Shown piece by piece: positions 1 to 6,913 of a DNA stretch of 10,087 bases. The position numbers were made by a program, and so were the translations under genes. The DNA is from Theodoxus fluviatilis. Lineage: Eukaryota; Mollusca; Gastropoda; Cycloneritida; Neritidae. The first letter of the stretch is position 1; each line of letters opens with the position of its first letter. Where the stretch lies: NCBI GenBank assembly GCA_034096865.1, contig JAWQFJ010025445.1:5001-15087 (forward strand). The letters are read 5' to 3'. The notes below the pieces were generated by a model. It worked only from the letters and a program-made list of their open reading frames with translations, had not been told where the DNA came from and made no database searches.

Positions 1-207
1 TTCCTCCTCCTCCTCCTCCTCCTCCTCCTCCTCCTCCTCCTCCTCCTCCTCCTCCTCCTCCTCCTCCTCCTCCTCCTCCTTCTCCTCTTCCTCCTCTTCC
101 TCCTCTTCCTCATCTTCCTCCTCTTCCTCATCTTCCTCATCTTCCTCCTCTTCCTCCTCTTCCTCCTCTTCCTTCTTCTCTTCCTCATCCTCCTCGTCCT
201 TCTCTTT
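1..207. repeat. (TCC)n microsatellite with degenerate TCC/TTC tail; homopyrimidine tract
   Basis: The first about 80 bases are almost pure TCC/CTC triplets. From about 81 the tract changes to a 9-bp pattern (CTC CTC TTC and variants) with a few CAT interruptions. On the + strand about 200 bases are pyrimidine except for A at 112, 130, 139 and 187 and G at 196. The triplet register holds to base 1 with no indel. It is truncated by the window edge, so the true length is unknown. A long polypurine-polypyrimidine tract of this kind can form triplex (H-) DNA. It also leads into the splice-acceptor-like string TTTCCGCAG at 205-213. Confidence 0.95.
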
Positions 208-261
208 CCGCAGGCAACCAGGTTGAAATGTATTTTTTTTTACATGCAGTTTCAGAGTCAT
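1..261 (-). other. Open acidic (Glu-rich) frame running off the left edge; possible exon
   Basis: The minus strand is open from a stop at 336-334 through base 1. The first ATG of the frame is at 261-259, giving 87 codons. The first 21 or so residues are mixed and basic (MTLKLHVKKNTFQPGCLRKE), and the rest is almost entirely Glu with Asp and Lys. Every interruption of the GAG repeat is GAA, GAT, GAC or AAG, so the frame and charge are kept. Acidic tracts are common in nuclear and chromatin proteins. However, a pure GAG repeat is open by construction, and no domain is recognised. It may be only the complement of a microsatellite. Confidence 0.15.
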
Positions 262-930
262 ATAAAGATCTAAGCAGTATATGTAGCATTGGTAGTCTCG
301 TTTAAAAACGGACAAAAGCAAGCCACACTGTTCTCAGTCTTTACAAAAGTTTTTGTATGTGTGTACATTCGTCCCCTGTTCACTGTAGGCATCTACCCAA
401 GGCTTCTTGAGCGTGTAGCTTTTAATGTACGTACACCCATCTAAAGAAGCACCACACAATCGGGATAACATTAAGGTATTATTATTTTTTGCTTTGGTAA
501 TCAGTGCACTCTCATGCTACGAAGCAAAACGTCTTTGAAATGTCGCTTCTAGCCTTGAAAAAGAGTTTACAGATCTTGCACATGGGGCCCTTAATATATC
601 AGCATAATGTCTGAGAGATGGATCGTCATCTCATGCTGTGGAGACTCTCTGGAGGCAACGCAGATGGCTGCAGCTCGCCTGTTGGCTGCTGAGGTCAGTG
701 CTAGAGAGAGACGCACTGCCCACTGGGCAAGAGTGCAGGGTACCTCACAGCCCACTGAAGGTGACGAGGAGTTACCACTGATCACCTGGTGAAGGAAAAG
801 GGATAACGGCAAAGAGGCCCCGCAGGTTTCAAGGAAGAACAAAGGCAGACCGACTGCTGATGGTAATGGGGAAGAAAGACTGAGATGTAAGGGCTTCCAA
901 GACGAGACCGGGGTCGACCATTGAACCCAA
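214..930. other. No assignable gene
   Basis: Mixed-composition sequence. A T9 run at 233-241 is flanked by short complementary arms (ATGTA/TACAT). The only + strand frame of note starts at ATG 607 and ends at 792 (61 codons). It is Ala/Arg-rich, has no recognisable domain and lacks a strong Kozak context. The antisense frames here run across the SINE-like head and look incidental. Confidence 0.5.
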
Positions 931-1115
931 GGGGCGGTCACGTGGCTGATCTGGGGGATGCGATCGCGGTCGCCATCGATCCCGGGCCATTTCGAGTCCC
1001 GCCCCCCGCGTGGTAGGATTTTTCCTGGCTTCCCTTCCTCCACAAACCTGTGATGGGCTCCAAGATCTCCCGCTGTCTGTGCCTCTCACCCCCGACAATA
1101 TCACTCACACCTTCG
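931..1115 (+). mobile_element. Candidate tRNA-derived SINE (head with Pol III A and B boxes)
   Basis: TGGCTGATCTGG at 943-954 matches the Pol III A-box consensus TRGYNNANNNGG exactly. ATTTCGAGTCC at 989-999 matches the B box GGTTCGANTCC at 9 of 11 positions, including the whole TTCGAGTCC core. The 46-bp offset between the boxes is that of a tRNA. The segment starts GGGGCGGTCACG. It is followed by GCCCCCCGCGTGGTAGGATTT and a pyrimidine-rich body, rather than a matching acceptor stem and CCA. That favours a decayed SINE over a functional tRNA. The 3' end is a guess: no poly(A), short tail repeat or target-site duplication was seen. Confidence 0.45.
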
Positions 1116-1695
1116 CCTCTCCACGTCTTCCAAGGTTGTCTTTGGACTTTGTTCTCCACCGGCAGCTCTTGGTTGTACAGACTGGTACCTACTTATTTAT
1201 GGTTGGTTTGCCCTTTGCACTGGTATACCAGTGGGTTGTTTCCAAGGCTCCCCGTAGGTTCCCATACCTTCAACATCATCAGCTCTTTACTTGAGGCTCT
1301 AGGCCGCCTATGCTGTTTACAAACCACTTTTGTGCACTCAGGCTTTGAGCAAATGTTAGAATGCATAAGTTGCTTCATATACATGTCTTATCTCTAAACG
1401 CTCTCGTAAAATGTATTGCCATACAGTATGCGAGTCACAGGCATGATAGTTTGTCAAAGGCAGCGATGAGTATTCACTTTTCTCGTATCCGCGCTCGCAG
1501 AGTTTGTAATCTGCATGGGCACTCAAACGTTTTCCATGCTCCCTGTTCTCACTGAAGGGTTTTATCAGACTTCATAAAATTCTCGTTGCTCTATATCCAC
1601 GATGGCCCTTCTCAGCCAAGCAACAATTGTATGATCAGCGACAGCTTGAAAGTGCAAGTGTCATTTGGTGTACGTCAGTAGACGGGAGTCAGTTA
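1116..1695. other. No assignable gene
   Basis: Overlapping + strand frames at 1010-1294 and 1050-1397 cover the SINE-like body and the sequence after it. They encode low-information Leu/Cys/His-rich peptides with no domain. Part of this stretch may still belong to the SINE body. I see no promoter, splice pair or RNA structure I would defend. Confidence 0.45.
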
Positions 1696-1720
1696 ATGTA
1701 TATACATATAGTTCTGTGAA

Positions 1721-1755
<35 letters not shown>

Positions 1756-1758
1756 GTA

Positions 1759-1794
<36 letters not shown>

Positions 1795-1970
1795 CGTGTA
1801 TGTGTGTTCGTGTGTGTGTTCGTGTATGTGTGTACATGTATGTGTATGTAAGTGTGCTCGTGTGTGTGTGGGGGGGGGGGGGGGTATATGTTTGTGTGTG
1901 CGTATGTGTGTGCGCGTTCGTATTTGCGTGCACGCATGCCTGCGTGAGCGAGTCCATGATAATGTGTGCA
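1721..1970. repeat. (TG)n / (CA)n microsatellite with (CG)4 core and interruptions
   Basis: Starts as pure TG at 1721 and contains CGCGCGCG at 1741-1748. It continues as TG up to 1793 and then as imperfect TGTGTTCG and TGTATG variants to about 1970. Bases 1720-1761 alternate purine and pyrimidine without a break (42 bp), and 1763-1793 alternate again. A perfect 12-bp palindrome ATGTATATACAT lies just upstream at 1696-1707. The long Cys/Val and His/Thr frames through this tract are translations of the repeat. Confidence 0.95.
1870..1884 (+). repeat. G15 homopolymer inside the TG tract
   Basis: Fifteen consecutive G directly follow a (TG) run and precede TATATG. This is a likely site of length polymorphism and sequencing or assembly error. 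Confidence 0.9.
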
Positions 1971-1971
1971 A

Positions 1972-2031
1972 GGGCGCGTTGCTTACGCTAGGGACCAAGT
2001 AAAATCTTGCGAGGAACAAGCCGGTGTCAAC
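1972..2031 (+). repeat. Left inverted-repeat arm
   Basis: Outer block GGGCGCGTTGCTTA (1972-1985), then GCTAGGGACCAAGTAA, then inner block GCCGGTGTCAAC (2020-2031), which overlaps the degenerate first edge of the tandem array. Partner of the right arm at 2582-2631. Confidence 0.55.
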
Positions 2032-2584
2032 ATGTGTCAACTCGATGAAAGCATATGTAGAGGTAGTTACATGTTTGACGCATGTTACAACTTGATGAAA
2101 GCATATGTAGAGGTAGTTACATGTTTGACACGTTACAACTTGATGAAAGCATATGTAGAGGTAGTTACATGTTTGACACATGTTACAACTTGATGAAAGC
2201 ATATGTAGAGGCAGTTACATGTTTGACACATGTTACAACTCGATGAAAGCATATGTAGAGGCAGTTACATGTTTGACACATGTTACAACTTGATGAAAGC
2301 ATATGTAGAGGCAGTTACATGTTTGACACATGTTACAACTTGATGAAAGCATATGTAGAGGCAGTTACATGTTTGACACATGTTACAACTTGATGAAAGC
2401 ATATGTAGAGGCAGTTACATGTTTGACACATGTTACAACTTGATGAAAGCATATGTAGAGGCAGTTACATGTTTGACGCATGTTACAACTTGATGAAAGC
2501 ATATGTAGAGATAGTTACATGTTTGACGCATGTTACAACTTGATGAAAGCATATGTAGAGGCAGTTACATGTTTGACGTATGTT
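2024..2584 (+). repeat. Minisatellite: 11 copies of a 50-bp unit
   Basis: Units begin with GATGAAAGCATATGTAGAGG at 2044, 2094, 2142, 2192, 2242, 2292, 2342, 2392, 2442, 2492 and 2542. The spacing is 50 bp except the second unit, which is 48 bp because two bases are lost in the GACACATGTTAC part. A decayed partial unit precedes the first. Units five to eight (2242-2441) are identical, and variants collect toward the edges: AGGTAG on the left, AGATAG at 2492, and GACGCA at both ends. The unit holds the hairpin ACATGT-TTGAC-ACATGT. Its length is not a multiple of three, so frames through it shift at every copy and are not coding. Confidence 0.97.
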
Positions 2585-2631
2585 AACACCGGCCTATTAC
2601 TTGTCAACTAGGGAGGCTAAGCGACGCACCC
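2582..2631 (-). repeat. Right inverted-repeat arm
   Basis: Inner block GTTAACACCGGC (2582-2593), then TTACTTG (2597-2603), CTAG (2608-2611) and TAAGCGACGCACCC (2618-2631). In reverse complement these match the left arm in the same order. It begins where the last tandem unit loses its repeat identity. Confidence 0.55.
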
Positions 2632-3160
2632 CAGGTAGATGAAAGATAGTATGAACTGGTGGCGCCCTCCGTTTCTGCCGGTGGCATCCACCTTTTTACA
2701 TTGTAACCATTAATCCCTTCTTACGTTTTCTTTATTCCGTTTGTTGATTTTGACATTGACGGTCTAACATTTACAACTTTTATCTTCCAAAACTCTCAGA
2801 CTCCAACTGTTGGATTAGATACATCCACACATCTCTTCCTCTATCCATCAATCCATCCAGCGACAGTCCCACATCATTATACCTCCGAGCATGGCGTTAC
2901 AGCATACCGGGTCCACTGCAAGAGCTAGACGGCAATACACAAGTAGCTCCGTTAAGTACGCCACGTGGGCGAGGCTGTATCCGTCAGTTTGTCCAGTATT
3001 AGCAGACAAGATCAGGTGCTGCCTGCCTCAGTAATGAGAGCAGCTGGGCAGTCACGCCCACATGCCAACATCGGGGTGGGCCAAGAGGAGAATGCTCTTA
3101 TCGCAACTGTCCACACAGGAAAAAAGAACCCCAACTGGGTGGATGAGGGCTGAAGTAGGG
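2632..3160. other. No assignable gene
   Basis: Unique-looking sequence with a CACGTG E-box at 2962-2967 and no coding frame above about 60 codons. The frame at 2965-3153 (62 codons) has no domain. A short C/T-rich stretch with ATCCATC motifs lies at 2820-2860. Confidence 0.5.
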
Positions 3161-3163
3161 TTT

Positions 3164-3245
3164 GGGGGGAGGGGCGATGTGGATGATTAGGATTCGGGGG
3201 GGGGGGAGGGGGGGGGGAGGGGGGGGGGGAGAGGCAGAGGGGAAG
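3164..3245 (+). repeat. G-rich tract with G11-A-G10-A-G11 core
   Basis: G runs at 3164-3169 and 3171-3174 precede the core. The core is G at 3196-3206, 3208-3217 and 3219-3229, separated by single A residues, and is followed by purine-rich AGAGGCAGAGGGGAAGG. Single-base loops between long G runs are very favourable for G-quadruplex formation. Confidence 0.9.
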
Positions 3246-3916
3246 GAAAGGGATTTGGACATTTGTTTCGTATGAGCGACCTTCGACGCATCCCAGAGGA
3301 AATGTGTTCTGCTCCGATTCCTGTATTACTCAGGCTGGATGCCAAATGGCGTCAGTACGCCTTAGACTGAGCCTCTGGCCCCGGATCACGAAATGAGTCC
3401 AAAACGCCGAGGAAGTGGGCTCAAGCCTCCAGCAGGTAGTCCAGGGAATACAACATTTTCACGTGTGCAAAGGTCACTGACTACATTGTGCCCATATGTA
3501 GCAATGATTGTACGTGGTAGTACCCCGTGATGGTTTGTTGCTGTTTTTTGTTCGTGTGCTGTGCTATTTTGACCTTAAGTATATGCGCTTTTGACTTACG
3601 ACAATTGCGTCTTAAGGTTACTGAACAATCTTCTATTATGAAGAAAATATTTTAATGATGGCATAATAAGTACACTTTGTTCGGTATATGAATTGCTCAT
3701 AAGCTAAACTGTAAGAAGTAGATTTACCAAACACGCAGATCCATAACTTCAACCAACTGCTACCTCTTGCGTGTGCTAACTTTCACCAGGACCTTATATT
3801 CTTCACTTTTGCTCAAGTATGTGTTTTCCGCATCATTTGTTTTTTTCGTGTGGGCATCCTGACTGTAGTTGTCTGTCAACGCTCGTGAAAGCAATCACTT
3901 TGCACATTCTAGTCCA

Positions 3917-3951
3917 CTAGAAACTTCGCCTACCGGCGAAAGTGTCTCTAG
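3917..3951. other. 35-base imperfect hairpin
   Basis: CTAGAAAC + TTCGCC form the left arm, TACC the loop, and GGCGAA + AGT + GTCTCTAG the right arm. The stem has 14 pairs with one mismatch and one 3-base bulge. Function unknown; it could be a relic of a palindromic element or a small structured RNA. No promoter is visible. Confidence 0.45.
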
Positions 3952-4077
3952 CCCAGTTGACATCACATGATGGAAGGTTTTCGTCAAAAATATGCAGATG
4001 AAGGTCACACGAGAGGCTTGTGGGATAACCGATCTGCTCCCTGACATACAAAACTCTTAATTTAGTCTTGTTAAGGC

Positions 4078-4120
4078 AATAAACAAGCGTTTATTCGACA
4101 AAATAAAATGTTTGTGTTGA
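4078..4120. terminator. Possible bidirectional poly(A) signal in a hairpin
   Basis: AATAAAC (4078-4084), loop AAGC, and GTTTATT (4089-4095) form a perfect 7-bp inverted repeat. The hexamer AATAAA is therefore present on both strands. A second AATAAA lies at 4102-4107 on the + strand, followed by the GT-rich string TGTTTGTGTTG (4109-4119), as expected of a downstream element. No coding exon upstream on either strand is supported, so this may be chance in AT-rich DNA. Confidence 0.2.
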
Positions 4121-4441
4121 AATGGAAACAAGTTTTGACATCTGAATGATATATGTAAAAAGTTGAGAAAAAATTATCAGAACGAACTATTTTTGGCGCA
4201 ATGCTGTAATGCGAAGGGTAAAGTCTATTACGCATTCATTGCGAACTGTGCCAGAGTCACTACTGACTCGGGTTCACAGAATGCACTTTGCAATGCCCTT
4301 AGTGACCTCGTGTGATGAAGACCAAGTGATTAAATTCCCTCGGCGAAAAACACACCTCTACGCCCGGGAAGCAAAAAATATACACCTGTTGACTGTACAC
4401 ACCCAGAAATCACGAACATCCTCAAATAGAGCGACCGTGCC

Positions 4442-4466
4442 TTGAATAAACACGCCTCTTATTCAA
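4442..4466. repeat. Perfect 8-bp inverted repeat
   Basis: TTGAATAA (4442-4449), 9-base spacer, TTATTCAA (4459-4466). It also contains AATAAA. No function can be assigned. Confidence 0.5.
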
Positions 4467-5180
4467 CGAAGTGGTTTTTCCACAGGTTCCTGGTTCGTGC
4501 TACTTCGAATGAAAACTGTCTTGCAGAACTGCACCGAAGAGTGGCTGATGAACGCGCAAAGATCTGATGGCAGGTACCTTTATTTAGCTAGGAGAAGCGA
4601 GACAGAAAAACTTTACAATATGTTCGTTTGGAATCCAAAATGTTGTTGGTGTATTACACTGGGCTAGAGTAAAATGCATCCCTTCATGATCTCGAATTTC
4701 AGGGTATCACTAAACTGGGACACACCAAGGGGACCATCCACAACTTTACAGAAGCTGTATTAGACCTCGCATTCAACACGTCTGAGTTGAGGAGATTTGA
4801 TACAACCATACAGCGGTCTCATGAAAAGTTCCCATCTTCATTAACTAGAGAGACTTCGCTCGAGAGGAGAGCCACCTCTTATTTTTCAACACAGACTTTG
4901 TCAATGATTATGTATTTCTGCCTAATTTGCCTTAATGCTTATATCTGGCTTACGAAGAAAGTTTCTTCAAGTCAAAGAAATCACATCACCGTCTTTTGCC
5001 CCATGTTAATCAGTCGAGTATTATTCTGATAGAGGAATACAAGACTGTCAGACGAAACGAAAAGCATTCATCGCAGCTAAGGCGACCCTCGATGTGTGAG
5101 CGAGTGGTTTGTCCTGATGAAACCGCTTTCCCCCTTATGTTGTCTGCAATGATTGTCTTATTATCCAGTTATATTATCAG

Positions 5181-5423
5181 TTGAAACGCATACCATCTGC
5201 TCAATACACAAAGTTGGAATTAACGCCAACGGGTCTCCAAATTCTAAAAGCCGTTTTCTGCGACTACATGGATTTTGAAAGCTGTCCTCATCAAAGAAGA
5301 ATGCCAGTGTTATATTGTGCTTATTGTGACCATTTCCTTCCACTTAAAGCATTGTCTATGGTCGACAGGCCTTCACGAATGATATTCCTGTCCCACTGCA
5401 AGTTGTGTGGAGGCGAAGCATAG
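5181..5423 (+). other. Open frame with two CxxC pairs; possible exon
   Basis: An 80-codon frame opens just after an AG (5179-5180) preceded by TTATATTATC, a weak splice acceptor, and ends at TAG 5421-5423. Its C-terminal half has YCAYCDHF and, about 24 residues later, HCKLCGG. This CxxC-x24-CxxC spacing resembles zinc-binding knuckles. The frame starts with TTG and has no match to a family I know. The internal ATG is at 5269. A chance frame remains the likelier reading. Confidence 0.12.
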
Positions 5424-5580
5424 AGGAAGACGAGATAAACGTGCTAGTTATTGTACCTCAGCTGTCCGCACGTAATCTCAACATTGCACCTTTATGGTTG
5501 TGTCGAAGTCACCCGCAGACACGCTATATCTCTATGATGAGTAAGCATCGGTCTCCAGAGACTAAGCAGCCGAAACTAAA

Positions 5581-5631
5581 GGGGTGAGGGTGGGGGTGGG
5601 GTGGGGGTGGGGTGGGGTGGGGGGTGGAGGG
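5581..5631 (+). repeat. GGGGT-type G-rich repeat (G-quadruplex-prone)
   Basis: Nine runs of three or more G, mostly separated by single T residues. It is followed to about 5790 by less regular G-rich sequence (GGGTGGGTGG, GGTGGGAG). The minus strand of the same region gives Pro/His-rich frames, which are not real genes. Confidence 0.9.
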
Positions 5632-5984
5632 TTTGCAATCCCACAGGGAGGAAGGGCAAACAAGTCTGGCAGCAAGGCGGGGGTTAGAGGTGTGAGATTC
5701 AGGCGTCGGTGGAAGATGGAGGAACTCTGGGGTGGGTGTCCATGGAACGAGGGTGGGTGGCAGGTGGGAGCCCGGAGTGTCAAAGCGCAGATGTCGAGTC
5801 TGTAATTGCGGAAGTCTGCCCCCAGGCCAGACAATCTCCAACCTGGAGTGCAGCCGTCCACCTCGGTCGTCTCACGTCCTCATCCTCAACGAAATGTCAG
5901 CTCTATTTCCTCGTGCTGTCCTCACCTTAGCGCAACGGACAGTAATGGGCGTAAGACATAATTGGACGTACTCCGTAAGGCTCA
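5632..5984. other. G-rich flank; no assignable gene
   Basis: Several overlapping frames on both strands cross this segment (for example 5709-5930 and 5732-6124 on +, 5562-5861 on -). All owe their length to skewed G/C composition, and none shows a domain. Confidence 0.5.
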
Positions 5985-6540
5985 TTTCACTGCCGCCATC
6001 TTTATCACAACCAACATCACCGCAGGCGAAGACCAACGCCAGCAAAAACTGCCGCCATTACCAACATCAGCACCATCACGGACTCCGCTATCACTACCAT
6101 CACCAGTACCACTTTTATCACTAACAAAACGAGCACCACTACTATTCCGAACACTACCACCACTACCACTATACTCACTACTCACGCTATTCGTGTTCTC
6201 ACCTACACCTTCACTACCATCATCTTCAACTCCTAAATGCAAATATCACCAACGCCACAATACTCAAGGTAGGATTCAATTAACTACAAGATATCAGTAT
6301 GGGTATTCATACCACAACCTGCAACACTCACACTCGTCATCCTGACTATGGCTGTCAGTGCCATATCATTCTTTCATACACATTCAAACTACAATTGCTA
6401 CATCCTCCAGTTTGTTATCATTACTATCACGAATACTCCTCCACAACATCCATTACCATCAATGCATCACAGCCACCACCATCCCCCTACCACCGCCATC
6501 TCCACACCACTACTACTCCCTCTCTCATTAGTTTGCTCAT
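5985..6540 (+). repeat. Degenerate ACC/ATC/ACT trinucleotide-rich sequence
   Basis: The + strand is dominated by CAC, CAT, ACC, ACT and ATC triplets (for example ACTACCACCACTACCACTAT near 6150-6172). There is no single fixed period, and G is scarce, especially after about 6240. This is cryptically simple DNA of the kind left by decayed trinucleotide microsatellites. It explains the Ser/Thr/Pro/His frames on + and the Gly/Ser/Asp frame at 5982-6242 on -. Confidence 0.8.
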
Positions 6541-6874
6541 AGTTCTTCATCTAGTTCTCAATATACACCACTTGCTTATCCGATCTTAAACATGTTTTCC
6601 ACGCGGGTCATCTTCCCACAATGACTCTAGATAGGACCAGTAAACATTTTCTTTTCCATTCAGAAAAGTCCAGCAAATCAAGTCTTCAGTTCTCCTCGCC
6701 TCCTGTCTTTGACTGCCTGGCGGGTTATCAACTGTCTGCCGAGGTGAAGACCCAGCGCTATCTCTGGCTTTCAACTGATCTGCTCCTCATGGAGGAGACC
6801 TGTCTCTGGGGACCCTGTGCTGCTTCCACAGCCGACGTATTGCGGCAGGTGCGCATCTCACAGGCCTGGCTTCC
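6541..6874. other. No supported gene; balanced-composition segment upstream of the X-box
   Basis: Composition returns to balanced and more GC-rich. A + strand frame at 6621-6884 (87 codons, ATG 6621) and an antisense frame at 6586-6774 overlap fully. Neither shows a recognisable domain. The segment could be promoter-proximal DNA for the signals at 6875-6914. Confidence 0.4.
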
Positions 6875-6888
6875 GTTTCCATAGAAAC
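6875..6888 (+). promoter_or_regulatory. RFX-type X-box
   Basis: GTTTCCATAGAAAC fits the X-box consensus GTTNCCATRGNAAC at every position. It sits in a 7-bp inverted repeat (CCGTTTC-CATA-GAAACGG, 6873-6890). RFX factors bind this near-palindrome, and in animals X-boxes sit in proximal promoters of ciliary genes. A strong-Kozak ATG follows 26 bases downstream, closer than is typical. The match is clear; function is inferred. Confidence 0.5.
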
Positions 6889-6913
6889 GGTTCTTAGTAG
6901 ACGCTCACCAGCC

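Larger units (their letters stand above)
1972..2631. mobile_element. Candidate non-autonomous element: inverted-repeat arms around a 50-bp tandem-repeat core
   Basis: The left arm (1972-2031) and the reverse complement of the right arm (2582-2631) share four collinear blocks. Outermost is TAAGC(A/G)ACGC(G/A)CCC, 12 of 14 matching. Next come CTAG and TTACTTG, both exact. Innermost is GTT(G/A)ACACCGGC, 11 of 12. The arms differ mainly by about 13 bases missing from the right arm and by small indels. Between them is nothing but the tandem array. No reading frame in it could encode a transposase, so it would be non-autonomous. No target-site duplication is evident. Bivalve pearl-type and Helitron-related elements are known to carry central tandem repeats, and this layout is reminiscent of them. 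Family assignment is inference. Confidence 0.5.
3246..5180. other. Long stretch without a supported gene
   Basis: Roughly 1.9 kb of AT-leaning sequence. Frames at 4209-4445 (78 codons), 4787-5029 (80 codons) and 4996-5184 are short and have no recognisable domain. They are not flanked by convincing splice signals. The stretch contains three hairpins, listed separately. Confidence 0.5.

Noticed and set aside
607..792. 61-codon + frame rich in Ala and Arg
   Set aside because: Weak start context and no family resemblance; the helix-like Ala-rich part alone is not evidence.
936..1009. Functional tRNA gene at the A/B boxes
   Set aside because: The presumed 7-base acceptor arms do not pair, and the sequence runs on into a SINE-like body.
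591..1043. 150-codon minus-strand frame
   Set aside because: It runs antisense through the SINE-like head, overlaps other open frames on both strands, and shows no domain or coding bias that I can see.
1661..2202. Long Cys/Val frames on + and His/Thr frames on - (up to 169 codons)
   Set aside because: They are translations of the (TG)n tract and of the 50-bp array. The amino-acid content is fixed by the repeat, and the frame changes with each 50-bp unit.
2044..2584. CRISPR-like regular array
   Set aside because: Units are contiguous 50-bp tandem copies with no unique spacers between them, and the setting is eukaryotic.
4209..5184. Three 62-80 codon + strand frames
   Set aside because: Lengths are ordinary for random sequence over 10 kb; no domains, no flanking splice pair, no shared reading frame.
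5524..5861. Pro/His-rich minus-strand frames
   Set aside because: Produced by the C-rich complement of the G-quadruplex tract; no recognisable domain.
5962..6345. 127-codon + frame and the Gly/Ser/Asp frame at 5982-6242 on -
   Set aside because: Both arise from degenerate ACC/ATC/ACT sequence, which rarely makes stop codons.
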